36,058 bases of DNA, taken from assembly GCA_030433275.1 (NCBI GenBank), contig JAUILK010000034.1, positions 1-36,058 of the forward strand, written 5' to 3'. Position 1 is the first letter of the stretch, and each line of letters begins with the position of its first letter. Below, one piece after another: positions 7,837 through 16,411 of the stretch. A program made the translations under genes and the position numbers. The notes below the pieces were generated by a model. That model was not told where the DNA came from. It saw only the letters and a program-made list of their open reading frames with translations, and searched no databases. Origin of the DNA: Gammaproteobacteria bacterium. GTDB taxonomy: Bacteria > Pseudomonadota > Gammaproteobacteria > Nitrococcales > Nitrococcaceae.

Positions 7837-8421
7837 TTAGAGATGCTGCGCTATGACGGGCATCAGCTTGTCGAACGTACGCCCCTCGCCGTATGCGCCC
7901 ACCGCATACATTTCCCATTCACCCGACTGGCGCGAGAGTTTCGCCATGACCAGGCCAGTGTGTTCGCCGCCATCGAGCGAGAGATTGAACCGAGCAATCT
8001 CCTTTTTCCCATCTGCATCGAAGAGGCGGCAAAAGGCATTGGGAATGCCCTTGAAACTGTCTGCCAAGAACGAGTTGACCGTGAAAACGAGTTGCTGGAC
8101 GTTGCTCGGCAGGCTCTTCAGATCGATTTGAATACGCTCATTGTCGTCGTCTGCACGACCGCCACCGGAGCGGTCATCACCACTGTGCTGGACAGTTTTG
8201 CACTTGCTACGGAGCTGGCGAAACCAAACCTGGTCGACGAGTTGGCCATTGGTATCGAACATAAGGCAGGAGGCGTCGAGATCGACATCGACTTCCTTTG
8301 TACCGAACAACCCCTTCTTGGTCCGGCGCCCCCATCCCAGACCTAAAAACACATTCGCAAGGCCTGCCCCCGCCTCTTTAGCGAGCGATATCCGCTGACC
8401 TTTCTCAAGACGAATCGCCAT
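7837..8421 (-). CDS. terZ: TerD-family protein, TerZ type
   Basis: This 194-residue TerD-family protein starts with MAIRLEKGQRISLAKEAG. It has VFLGLGWG, DLDAS (47-51) and an acidic loop GDDRSGGGRADDDNE (81-95) for Ca2+ binding. It differs from terD by a short insert (TKKGLFGTKEV, 34-44) before DLDAS, which is typical of TerZ. It is the first gene of the ter run. GGAG lies 10 bases before the ATG, and a perfect TATAAT stands 26 bases upstream of the start. TerZ versus another TerD paralogue is judged from the insert and the first position in the cluster. Confidence 0.9.
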   Translation of the reverse strand: MAIRLEKGQRISLAKEAGAGLANVFLGLGWGRRTKKGLFGTKEVDVDLDASCLMFDTNGQLVDQVWFRQLRSKCKTVQHSGDDRSGGGRADDDNERIQIDLKSLPSNVQQLVFTVNSFLADSFKGIPNAFCRLFDADGKKEIARFNLSLDGGEHTGLVMAKLSRQSGEWEMYAVGAYGEGRTFDKLMPVIAQHL

Positions 8422-8446
8422 CTATGCCGTTCTCCTAACTGGCCTC

Positions 8447-8475
8447 ATTATAAGCTTTGCAGTTTGCCATCCCGA
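8447..8475 (-). promoter_or_regulatory. likely promoter of the ter operon
   Basis: On the minus strand a perfect -10 hexamer TATAAT occupies 8452-8447, 26 bases before the terZ ATG. At 17-bp spacing the -35 position (8475-8470) reads TCGGGA, a poor match to TTGACA, so an activator may be needed or the promoter is weak at rest. No inverted repeat that would suggest an operator is obvious in the next 60 bases. Confidence 0.5.
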
Positions 8476-8703
8476 CTCTAATATTTCACATCGCATTTAG
8501 GCTTCACACTCAACAGATCGCCTACGGGCATTAAAGTTCAAACCAATCGGCAGAACCTCCGTCAGGCACCCATATCACTCACATGCAACCAACCCCCAGC
8601 GAGCAAAATCGCCCCAGTATCCGGGTTCCGTCCCTGCCCCCAGGCAGAGAAGCCGGGTGTTATGCATCACCCTCGCATCCGCGTCGTCAGCGACTAACCA
8701 CGC

Positions 8704-8871
8704 ATGTTCGAAAAAGTTGCAATGGATCCGGCCACCCAGGGTTAAATTATCGAAGGTTTCTATAAGAGAACGGACCTCAAGGCTGAGGCTGGCATCGAGG
8801 CGGTGACCGCAAAATACACCGAAGGATCGCTGGCTGGAGTTGATTTGTTCTTAAACCGCGCCACGCTCTAA
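8704..8871 (+). pseudogene. possible broken small reading frame with an internal TAA
   Basis: A forward frame starts at an ATG (8704), reads 13 codons (MFEKVAMDPATQG), meets a TAA at 8743-8745, and then continues open in the same frame for 41 codons to a TAA at 8869-8871. The second part (from IIEGFYKRTDLKAEAG) looks protein-like: balanced, Lys/Glu/Ala-rich and plausible as a helix. I do not recognise a family. It may be a short gene killed by one nonsense change, a remnant, or chance. Confidence 0.25.
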
Positions 8872-9089
8872 CTGTCGGATGCCTCGTAACATCGATTGCA
8901 GTAACCGCAGCACAGATCCCCTCTCTGGCACGCGTTAGCGGATAAGAAACAAGAGAAAAGTAATGCTATAGACCCCTACTGAGACTTCCGACGGACACAA
9001 CACGGCACCGCCCAGAGCCAGCAGGCTTATTTATAGGATTCTTGTCCCAGATTAGTCCAAAGCCATCCACACAACCTCAACCCGCTTTT

Positions 9090-9536
9090 CTAAAATGGAA
9101 TGTCGTCATCGAAGTCCTCTTGCCGCGTTGTCTGAGGCTCGGGTTCGCGCGACTGATAATCTCCTCCGCCACGCGGGCGCTCGCTCGCGGGCGCCTCAGC
9201 ACGGCTATCGAGCATCTGCATCTCACTCGCTACGATTTCGGTAGTATAGCGATCCTGGCCGTCCTGGCCTTGCCACTTGCGGGTCTGCAGACGGCCTTCT
9301 ATGTAAACCTTGGAACCTTTGCGCAGGTATTCACCTGCAATCTCGGCCAAGCGGCCGAAGAAGACGACCCGATGCCATTCGGTACGCTCCTGCTGCTCGC
9401 CGCTCTGGCGATCCCGCCAAGCGTCCGTGGTGGCAAGCCGCGCGTTGGTTACGGCGCTGCCATTGGGACTGTAACGAACCTCGGGGTCTGCCCCGAGGTT
9501 ACCGATCAAGATAACCTTATTGATGCCCCTGGCCAT
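9090..9536 (-). CDS. ssb: single-stranded DNA-binding protein SSB
   Basis: This 148-residue SSB has the full OB-fold, from [15 protein letters not shown] through [14 protein letters not shown] and [12 protein letters not shown] (about 1-110). A Gly/Pro/Gln-rich tail follows, ending in the acidic tip DDDIPF that recruits partner proteins of replication, recombination and repair. It works as a tetramer coating ssDNA. AGGGGAGG lies just before the ATG. A weak TATATT about 20 bases upstream may be a -10. Proximity to uvrA with an MFS gene between is common in gammaproteobacteria; here four more genes separate ssb from the MFS gene. Confidence 0.97.
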   Translation of the reverse strand: MARGINKVILIGNLGADPEVRYSPNGSAVTNARLATTDAWRDRQSGEQQERTEWHRVVFFGRLAEIAGEYLRKGSKVYIEGRLQTRKWQGQDGQDRYTTEIVASEMQMLDSRAEAPASERPRGGGDYQSREPEPQTTRQEDFDDDIPF

Positions 9537-9701
9537 ACCAGTCCTCCCCTAATATACGTGCAAATCGTGGATAACCTCGCTCTCAGGCCTGTCACCGCTT
9601 CATTATCGAAACCAATCACCGGAGCGATTCTTCCCTTAACAAAACTCGCCGCCCCATTGACCGCTCGACCCCACAGCGGAGAACCCGCCGATCAATGCAG
9701 C

Positions 9702-10760
9702 TCATTCACCAAGGCCGAATCCATGTTCCGCTGCCACCACTTCCAAGCGTTCGTGTAGCGCCGTCTTTTCATCCACACCGAGAAAGCTCGCGTCGATCGC
9801 GTTGCGCCCCAGCGTGAGCACTTGGGCCGGGACCAGTTCGAGCGCTTTACGCACGGCAAGAAAATTCTCGGTTATATACCCGCCGAAATAAGCAGGATCA
9901 TCCGAGTTGACGCAGACACGCAGACCCAGCGCCAGCATTCGAGACAAGCTATGCGAGCCCAGATTCTTGACCACGCGCAGACGCACGTTTGACAGCGGAC
10001 AGACGGTGAGCGGGATCTCCTCCCGGAGCAAGCGCTCGACCAGTTGACCATCCTCGAGGCAACGTACCCCATGGTCGATACGCTCGACACCAAGGGCATC
10101 CAGGGCGCCCCTGATATAATCGGGCCCGCCCTCTTCGCCAGCATGGGCCACGGCCCTCAGACCTGCGGCACGTGCCTTGGCATAGACCCGCTGAAACTTC
10201 TCGGGCGGATTACCCACTTCGCTGGAATCCAATCCGACGGCCGCGAAATGATCGAGATGCGGTTGCGCCTGCTCCCAAGTGGCTAGCGCCTCCGCCTCGC
10301 TCAAATGGCGCCAAAAGCAGAGAATAAGTCGCGAGCTGATTCCCAAGCGTTGCTGCCCAGCCGTCAGGGCCCGGGTAATCCCATCAACCACGGTCGCGAA
10401 CGGGATACCGCGGCGAGTGTGTCCTTGAGGGTCAAAGAAAATCTCCGTATGGACTACATTTTGCCTGGCGACCCGTGTCAGGTAATCCCACGTGAGATCA
10501 AAAAAATCCTCCTCTGTACACAACACCCTCATAGTCGAGTTGTACAGATCCAGGAACGACTGCAAATTCTGGAACTCATAGGCTTGCCGCAGCGCCTCGA
10601 CACTGTCGAAGTCAAGCGATAGACCATTGCGTCGAGCGAAGCGGAACGCGCTTTCCGGTTCCAGCGTCCCCTCGATGTGCAGATGCAGCTCGACTTTCGG
10701 CATGGCCTCGATGAACGCATCGAGGCCATGCCCCCATTCCTGATTCTCAACACGGGTCAA
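9702..10760 (-). CDS. adenine deaminase of the adenosine-deaminase-like family
   Basis: The protein belongs to the adenosine/adenine deaminase superfamily of Zn2+ hydrolases. It has the metal-binding VELHLHIEGT, then HAGEEGG with the catalytic Glu, ERIDHGVRC, and NSDDPAYFGG with metal-binding Asp. FFDPQGHTRRG and LDSSEVGNPP are characteristic of the subgroup that deaminates free adenine to hypoxanthine rather than adenosine, so adenine deaminase (EC 3.5.4.2) is preferred. The start is uncertain. The frame is open to 10934, but the first ~58 residues are very Arg-rich and unlike the family. The TTG at 10760 has AAGGGGG 9 bases upstream and gives 352 residues; the ATG at 10793 or 10703 are alternatives. 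It follows guaD on the same strand. Confidence 0.82.
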   Translation of the reverse strand: MTRVENQEWGHGLDAFIEAMPKVELHLHIEGTLEPESAFRFARRNGLSLDFDSVEALRQAYEFQNLQSFLDLYNSTMRVLCTEEDFFDLTWDYLTRVARQNVVHTEIFFDPQGHTRRGIPFATVVDGITRALTAGQQRLGISSRLILCFWRHLSEAEALATWEQAQPHLDHFAAVGLDSSEVGNPPEKFQRVYAKARAAGLRAVAHAGEEGGPDYIRGALDALGVERIDHGVRCLEDGQLVERLLREEIPLTVCPLSNVRLRVVKNLGSHSLSRMLALGLRVCVNSDDPAYFGGYITENFLAVRKALELVPAQVLTLGRNAIDASFLGVDEKTALHERLEVVAAEHGFGLGE

Positions 10761-10900
10761 CGGCGAATACCCCCTTGGTATGCGGCGAACCATTCGGCCG
10801 ATCACGCAGCGGACGCGCGCCATCCACCGTACCAACGACTGATATTGTCTGGCGTTTTCTCGATATCGACGCTGCTTGCGGACGAATTTTTTGCCTGCCC

Positions 10901-11371
10901 TCAATACAACTTCTTGTCGGCTTTCTCTTGCCACACACGAAATACAGCCACGGCCTCGTCGCCCAACAGCCGCCGGACTGGAATGCTCCGCTGACTCATT
11001 GGCAACGCGAGCTCGTCGTAAACGAAGCTATCATCAAAGCCGATCTCGGCCGCATCGCCACGGGTGTTGGCGTAGTAGATAACCTGTAATCGAGCCCAAT
11101 AGATCGCTCCCAGGCACATGGGGCAAGGCTCACAGCTAGTGTAGATCGAACAATCCGTCAGCTGATAGGTCTCGAGAACCCGGCAAGCCCGACGAATGGC
11201 AACCACCTCAGCATGGGCAGTCGGATCCATGGCAGTCCAGACTCGATTCCATCCCTCCGCAACCACGCAACCATCGCGCACGATCACGGCTCCAAAAGGT
11301 CCACCGATCCCAGCAATCATTTTCTCATAGGAAAGATCGATGGCGCGTCGCATAAAGTCGGCATGATCCAT
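10901..11371 (-). CDS. guaD: guanine deaminase (cytidine-deaminase fold)
   Basis: From the ATG at 11371 the protein is 156 residues. This is the length of the small Bacillus-type guanine deaminase, which it resembles throughout. TAHAE (51-55) supplies the zinc His and catalytic Glu, and SCEPCPMCLGAIYWAR (79-94) the two zinc Cys. IGGPFGAVIV near the start, GFDDSF (111-116) and the C-terminal DKKLY tail are typical of GuaD rather than TadA. It converts guanine to xanthine and ammonia in the cytosol. GGAG lies 8 bases before this ATG. The frame is open to 11491, but the upstream part is unlike the family. It follows amn by 132 bases. Confidence 0.88.
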   Translation of the reverse strand: MDHADFMRRAIDLSYEKMIAGIGGPFGAVIVRDGCVVAEGWNRVWTAMDPTAHAEVVAIRRACRVLETYQLTDCSIYTSCEPCPMCLGAIYWARLQVIYYANTRGDAAEIGFDDSFVYDELALPMSQRSIPVRRLLGDEAVAVFRVWQEKADKKLY

Positions 11372-11503
11372 ATTGCATTCTCCGATCCTGCGCCGACCAG
11401 CCATCCGAAACAAAGAGAGCATACCGCGCATGGCGTAACCGGAGAAGGCGACACCCTCCTGTGACCGCCAGCGCGGTGGGCCTTGCCACACGGGGGCCCG
11501 AAA

Positions 11504-12976
11504 TTAGCGAAAGGCCGGTTCGTCGAAGCTGCGCAGCTTGCGCGAATGCAAAGCATCCACGCCTCCCTCCTTGAGGATGCGGATGGTCTCCAGGCCAATG
11601 GAAAGATGCTGGTTGATGCGCGTGCGATAGAAAGCATTGGCCATGCTGCGCAGCTTAAGCTCGCCATGCATGGGTTTATCGGAGACGCATAACAGCGTGC
11701 CATACGGCACGCGCAGCCGGAAACCGTTCGCCGCGATGGTGGCACTTTCCATATCCACCGCGATCGCCCGCGACTGACTGAATCGCTCGTAGAGCTCCTC
11801 ATAACGGAATTCCCAATTGCGATTGTCCGTCGTCGCCACGGTACCGGTACGCAGCCGAGTCTTGACATCAGCACCCGTCAAACCCGTTATCTGCACCACC
11901 GCGCTCTGCAATGCAACCTGAACCTCGGCGATCGTAGGCAACGGCACCCACAACGGCAAATCCTGGTCGAGCACGTGATCCTCGCGGATATAAGCATGAG
12001 CGAGGACATAATCGCCAAGCTGCTGCGATCGACGCAGCCCCCCGCAGTGGCCGACCATGAGCCAGCCATGCGGGCGCAGTACAGCCAAATGATCGGTCAC
12101 GGTCTTGGCATTGGAAGGACCGAAGCCGATATTAATAAGCGTAATACCGAGTCGATCTTCGCTCACCAGATGGTACGCCGGCATGGGCGGCAAGTGAGCC
12201 GCTGCCCGGCACCGCGCTTGACTCTGACTGAACCGCGGGCTGGGCGTGACCACATCGCCTGGCTCGACAAAAGCGACATACTCACTGCCCTGCTCGACCT
12301 GCTGATGACCGTAGGCGATGAAATCGTCCACATAGCGCTGGTAATTCGTGAACAACACGAAGCCCTGGAAATGGGATGGGTCGGTACCCGTGTAATGATA
12401 AAGGCGTTGCAGAGCGAGGTCGGTGCGCTGCGCCGGAAACAGCGCCAACGGATAGGGGTGGCCGGGCGGTGTGCGGTAAGTGCCATTGGCGATGGCATCG
12501 TCGATTTGCCCTAGATTGGGGAGATAGAACACCGACTCCATAGCCCGCAGTTGCTCGCGATCAAGATCGGCTGTCGCCTCCTCTATTACGAACGGCAACG
12601 GAATCGCTTGGCGACTCACACCGATTTGTACCGGCACCCGATGATGCTTGAGCAACAACTCGATCTGCTCGCGGTAGTAATCGGCAAACAGATCAGGACG
12701 TGTCAGTGTGGTGCCGTGTACTCCCGGATTGCGCAGACTACCATAGGCCGGTCGGGCAACCGTTACCAGATGCTCGCCCTCAACCTCGATACCGATGTAC
12801 GGATAACAAGCATCCAACTTGGGCTGTACAGTGCGGTTACCCGAAACGAACTGCTGATACCGTCGCCGGATACGTCCCACCGCGCCCTCATAGAGCTCGG
12901 TGATATGGGCAACCGCCGCTTGCGCATCGGTGAAGGATCGAAGATCACGTACCGCGCCGTGGCGAGTTCCAGGCAT
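11504..12976 (-). CDS. amn: AMP nucleosidase
   Basis: From the ATG at 12976 the product is 490 residues, close to the ~484 of E. coli Amn. The N-terminal regulatory domain (about 1-170, including TLTRPDLFADYYREQ) is followed by a nucleoside-phosphorylase-fold catalytic domain with INIGFGPSNAKTVTDHLA, GHCGGLRRSQQLGDYV and the active-site region VDMESATIAANG. The enzyme hydrolyses AMP to adenine and ribose 5-phosphate and usually responds to ATP and phosphate. AAGGAG lies 8 bases before the chosen start; the frame extends to 13042 without a good ribosome site. It leads the amn-guaD-ade run: the adenine it releases is the substrate of the adenine deaminase. Confidence 0.95.
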   Translation of the reverse strand: MPGTRHGAVRDLRSFTDAQAAVAHITELYEGAVGRIRRRYQQFVSGNRTVQPKLDACYPYIGIEVEGEHLVTVARPAYGSLRNPGVHGTTLTRPDLFADYYREQIELLLKHHRVPVQIGVSRQAIPLPFVIEEATADLDREQLRAMESVFYLPNLGQIDDAIANGTYRTPPGHPYPLALFPAQRTDLALQRLYHYTGTDPSHFQGFVLFTNYQRYVDDFIAYGHQQVEQGSEYVAFVEPGDVVTPSPRFSQSQARCRAAAHLPPMPAYHLVSEDRLGITLINIGFGPSNAKTVTDHLAVLRPHGWLMVGHCGGLRRSQQLGDYVLAHAYIREDHVLDQDLPLWVPLPTIAEVQVALQSAVVQITGLTGADVKTRLRTGTVATTDNRNWEFRYEELYERFSQSRAIAVDMESATIAANGFRLRVPYGTLLCVSDKPMHGELKLRSMANAFYRTRINQHLSIGLETIRILKEGGVDALHSRKLRSFDEPAFR

Positions 12977-13142
12977 GAGCGAGTCTCCTTGTCGACTCTG
13001 GCGAAGCCACGGATAAAAAACCACTACGGCTGTACAGCGCAACCGCCTTGCACCTTCTAAAGCCGGCCCCGGAATAAGGGGTCAAGCACAACCGGCAGCC
13101 CCAGGCTCCGCATCCGAGCGCCCTTCGGCTTTCCAGACAACA

Positions 13143-14864
13143 TCACCGCAGGCTGATGTAGCCGATGTGCTCCAGCTTGAGGATGATCTGTTGGGCGGCT
13201 TCATCCGGCGTGCAATCGGTGGTGTCGATACGCAACTCCGGGTTCTCCGGTACTTCATAAGGATCATCGATACCGGTGAAATTTTTGATCAGTCCAGCCC
13301 GGGCCTTGGCGTATAAACCCTTGCGATCGCGGTTCTCGCATTCTTCCAAAGGCGTGGCGATATGGACCTCGAGAAAACCGCCGCCGGTTTCCTCCACCAT
13401 CTGGCGCACGCTCCGGCGAGTCTCGGCATAGGGCGCGATGGGCGCACACAGGGCCACTCCGCCGTTTTTGGTGATCTCACCAGCCACGAAGCCGATACGT
13501 TTGATATTGAGATCACGGTGCTCCTTGGAGAAGCCGAGTTCGCTGGAGAGGTGCTTACGTACGAGGTCACCATCCAGCAAAGTGACTCGGCGGCCACCAA
13601 GTTCCATAAGCTTAATCATAACGGCGTTGGCTATGGTGGATTTCCCAGAACCGGACAGCCCGGTGAAAAAGATGGTAAAACCTTGCTTCGACTTTGGCGG
13701 GTAAGTTCTTCGCAACTCCTCGACTACTTCCCGGTAACCGAACCACTCGGGGATTTCCAAGCCCTCGCGCATCCGTCGGCGGAATTCGGTACCTGAGATG
13801 TTCAGCACGGTCTCATCGTCGTGGACCTCCGTGACCGGCGCATACTCAGCCCGTTGCTTCACGTAGACCATCATTCGAAACGGCACGACCTCGATACCAA
13901 TCTCATCGCTATAGCGCTCGACCAGTTCTTGCGCCTCGTAAGGCCCGTAAAAACTCTCGCCGTTGCTGTTATTGCCCGGTCCGGCGTGGTCTCGACCAAT
14001 AATGAAATGGGTACAACCGTGGTTCTTCCGAATCAGGGCGTGCCACACAGCCTCCCGCGGCCCACCCATACGCATGGCCAGTGGCAGCAAAGAGAGCATT
14101 GTCGTTTGCTCCGGATATTTTTTCAGAACGTGCTCGTAGCAACGCACGCGCGAGAAATGATCGACATCGCCGGGTTTGGTCATACCGACCACCGGATTGA
14201 TCAGAAGGTTCGCCTCCACCTGTTTGGCTGCACGGAAGGTCAGCTCCACATGCGCCCGATGCATGGGATTGCGCGTCTGGAAGGCGACCACCCGGCGCCA
14301 GCCTACTTTGGCGAAACGCGCGCGCAGCTGCTGAGGAGTCATGCGCAGATGGTTAAAATCATAATGTACCGGCTCACTGAGACCGTGCAACCGCCCCCCG
14401 AGGCAAACCGGATGCGCTTGGTGCAAGAGGTAATGCACACCCGGATGAGCCGCATCATCAGTAGCGAAGACTCCGAACCCTTCAGCACGCCGATCCGGTT
14501 CCCAGAGTTCAGCCACATCCATAACCGCGATCAACATCCCTTCAGGATCGCGCAGAGCCACCTTATCCCCCACTGCGAGACCTTCAGCGAACTCGCGCGT
14601 AACATCCAAGGTGATGGGAATAGGCCACAATGTCCCATCAGCCAGCCGCATTTCGTCGATCACGCGCTCGTAATCGGCACGTCCGAGGAAACCTTCCAAC
14701 GGCGAGAAGCCGCCATTAAGCAGCAGTTCGATGTCACAAAGCTGACGCTGCGTTAAGTCCCAACTGACGTAGTCAACGGCTCGTACCTTCTCCTCGGCCG
14801 CGTCGGCGGACGGAAGATACAGCATCTTTAGTTGGCCCCCATGAGGCGCAATGAGGTCGGTCAT
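13143..14864 (-). CDS. bifunctional ATP sulfurylase / APS kinase (Sat-CysC fusion)
   Basis: The 573-residue protein joins two enzymes. Residues ~1-390 are a Sat/MET3-type ATP sulfurylase with QTRNPMHRAH (196-205) and GRDHAGPG (290-297), which bind ATP and sulfate. Residues ~395-573 are APS kinase with the P-loop GLSGSGKST (402-410), LLDGD and RDLNIKRIGFVAGE. Both sites look intact, so it can make PAPS from sulfate and two ATP. Sat-first fusions are known from Aquifex and Thiobacillus. In sulfur oxidisers the Sat half can also run backwards to make ATP from APS, but the kinase points towards PAPS. No other sulfate-assimilation genes are adjacent. AGGAAAGG lies close before the ATG. Confidence 0.95.
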   Translation of the reverse strand: MTDLIAPHGGQLKMLYLPSADAAEEKVRAVDYVSWDLTQRQLCDIELLLNGGFSPLEGFLGRADYERVIDEMRLADGTLWPIPITLDVTREFAEGLAVGDKVALRDPEGMLIAVMDVAELWEPDRRAEGFGVFATDDAAHPGVHYLLHQAHPVCLGGRLHGLSEPVHYDFNHLRMTPQQLRARFAKVGWRRVVAFQTRNPMHRAHVELTFRAAKQVEANLLINPVVGMTKPGDVDHFSRVRCYEHVLKKYPEQTTMLSLLPLAMRMGGPREAVWHALIRKNHGCTHFIIGRDHAGPGNNSNGESFYGPYEAQELVERYSDEIGIEVVPFRMMVYVKQRAEYAPVTEVHDDETVLNISGTEFRRRMREGLEIPEWFGYREVVEELRRTYPPKSKQGFTIFFTGLSGSGKSTIANAVMIKLMELGGRRVTLLDGDLVRKHLSSELGFSKEHRDLNIKRIGFVAGEITKNGGVALCAPIAPYAETRRSVRQMVEETGGGFLEVHIATPLEECENRDRKGLYAKARAGLIKNFTGIDDPYEVPENPELRIDTTDCTPDEAAQQIILKLEHIGYISLR

Positions 14865-15052
14865 ATCCCTTTCCTAAGTAAGAACTAAACCCACTGAAAA
14901 TCGGGTGCTTTGTTTGAGCCATAAGAGCACCTCGCCTGCAGCCGCAAGGTCGAGGCGCAACAACGCTGCGCAAACGGAGGTTGCCAAGCACTGCAATCGA
15001 CAGGATCGCTTATTGGCGAGAAGCGCCACAGTGTATCATCCCGTAGGTAGGC

Positions 15053-16252
15053 TCAAACGCTGTGATATTCGCGACCCGCTGCCTGATTCTGCCTAGGCGA
15101 GCGCAACCCCAACACCACTAGAAACCACAAACCCGCCACCATGGCACAGAATTGGAACGTCCCCTCGACACCGAAACGGCCATAAACTGCCCCGCCTAGC
15201 ACACCCCCGAGAAACGCGCCAATGAACTGACAGGTGGAAAAAACGCCGAGCGCCGCTCCCTTGGCATCCTCCGGCGCGAAACGCGAAACCAATGAAGGGA
15301 GGCTGGACTCTAAGATATTGAAGGCAGTGAAATAGACGATCAACCCTACCACAACCGCCCACGGCGCAACATGAATCGCATCTCCAAGCGCAAGCGTTCC
15401 CACAATCAGCACCGCAACCATCGCCGCGATCAAACGGTGCATCATCCCCTTAGACTCACCTACACTCACGGCCGGAAAGAGCAGAGCGGCCGATATCAGC
15501 ATCACCGGAACATAGAGCTTCCAGTGCTCGGGAGGCGATAAATGAATGCTGTTTTGTATAACTACCGGCAAGACCACAAAGCTAGCAGTGAGGATCAAGT
15601 GTAAGGCAAGCACACTCAGATCGAGCCGGATCAGATCCGGATGCCGCAATGCTCGACCGAAGGAACCGGGGCGAATCTCGCGATCATGAGTGTGCGCGTA
15701 ATGGCCGGGAACGAATAAGTAGAGCAGCGCCATAGACGTCAGCGCAAGCGCAGCCGTGCACCAAAAGATCCCTGTCAGCCCAAGGTAATAAGCCACTGTG
15801 GGTGCGATAATGAGCGCCAACATGAATGCCGCACCCACGCTGATCCCAAGGAAGGCCATGATCTTGGTACGCTGGCTCTCGCGCGTGGCATCGGCCGCCA
15901 ACGCCATGACCGCCGCGGCAATTGCACCGCAGCCCTGTAAAGCTCGGCCCAGAATCACGCCGTAAATACTCGTGGACAGAGCGGCCACTACGCTACCCAA
16001 TGCGAATATCAGCAATCCACCGATGATGATCGGCTTGCGTCCGACCCGATCCGAGGCCATGCCCATCGGTACCTGGAAGATAGCCTGAGTCAGACCATAA
16101 GCACCCAATGCCAGTCCAACCAGGGTCGGCGTCGCCGAGGTGAGTTGGTCCGCGTAGAGGGTGAACACGGGCATTATAAAAAATAACCCGAGCATGCGCA
16201 GACCGAAAATTGAGGCGAGACCGAGCGACGCTCGGCGCTCAGCGCTCGTCAT
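15053..16252 (-). CDS. MFS transporter, YajR-like drug/proton antiporter family
   Basis: From the ATG at 16252 the product is 399 residues with 12 likely membrane helices. It has the MFS motif DRVGRKPIIIGG between helices 2 and 3 and GRALQGCGAIAAAVMALAAD in helix 4, typical of drug:H+ antiporters. The N-terminus MTSAERRASLGLASIFGLRM is family-like, so I prefer this start over the in-frame TTG at 16285 (410 residues); neither has a clear ribosome site. It lies in the inner membrane. The C-terminal extra domain of E. coli YajR is absent. It is divergent from uvrA, a common pairing in gammaproteobacteria, though no functional link is established. The substrate is unknown. Confidence 0.87.
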   Translation of the reverse strand: MTSAERRASLGLASIFGLRMLGLFFIMPVFTLYADQLTSATPTLVGLALGAYGLTQAIFQVPMGMASDRVGRKPIIIGGLLIFALGSVVAALSTSIYGVILGRALQGCGAIAAAVMALAADATRESQRTKIMAFLGISVGAAFMLALIIAPTVAYYLGLTGIFWCTAALALTSMALLYLFVPGHYAHTHDREIRPGSFGRALRHPDLIRLDLSVLALHLILTASFVVLPVVIQNSIHLSPPEHWKLYVPVMLISAALLFPAVSVGESKGMMHRLIAAMVAVLIVGTLALGDAIHVAPWAVVVGLIVYFTAFNILESSLPSLVSRFAPEDAKGAALGVFSTCQFIGAFLGGVLGGAVYGRFGVEGTFQFCAMVAGLWFLVVLGLRSPRQNQAAGREYHSV

Positions 16253-16411
16253 CGGATCGGTTGACCGAGGTTTTTTGGAGCTCAAAGTCGTTCGGACACT
16301 AACGGGCTATGGGGATGAGACGGGATTTACTGCTGGCGTATAGTAACAGGTTGTCCTTCGGACCCCAAGCTTGACCCTTGGAACCCTCTTCGTCCTCGGC
16401 ACGAAGCGCAA

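Larger units (their letters stand above)
8422..9089. other. 668-base stretch between terZ and ssb with no convincing gene
   Basis: No open frame here has recognisable protein features. The part next to terZ holds the likely ter promoter (8447-8475). A small forward frame interrupted by a TAA lies at 8704-8871 and is listed separately. A 60-codon forward frame at 8583-8765 has odd composition (many Pro and Arg) and no family resemblance. I see no tRNA cloverleaf and no clear terminator for ssb; an AGCC/GGCT stem near 9020-9031 is only 4 bp. Confidence 0.6.

Noticed and set aside
13821-14756. Forward frame of 311 codons
   Set aside because: It mirrors the Sat half of the fusion gene; its His/Arg-rich product is typical of an antisense shadow.
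14773-14991. 72-codon minus-strand frame in front of the Sat-APS kinase gene
   Set aside because: It overlaps the fusion gene in another frame, and the end looks like shadow sequence (Arg/Gly-rich).
16333-16349. LexA (SOS) box upstream of uvrA
   Set aside because: CTGG-N9-ACAG has one mismatch and one extra base compared with CTGT-N8-ACAG, so it cannot be called.
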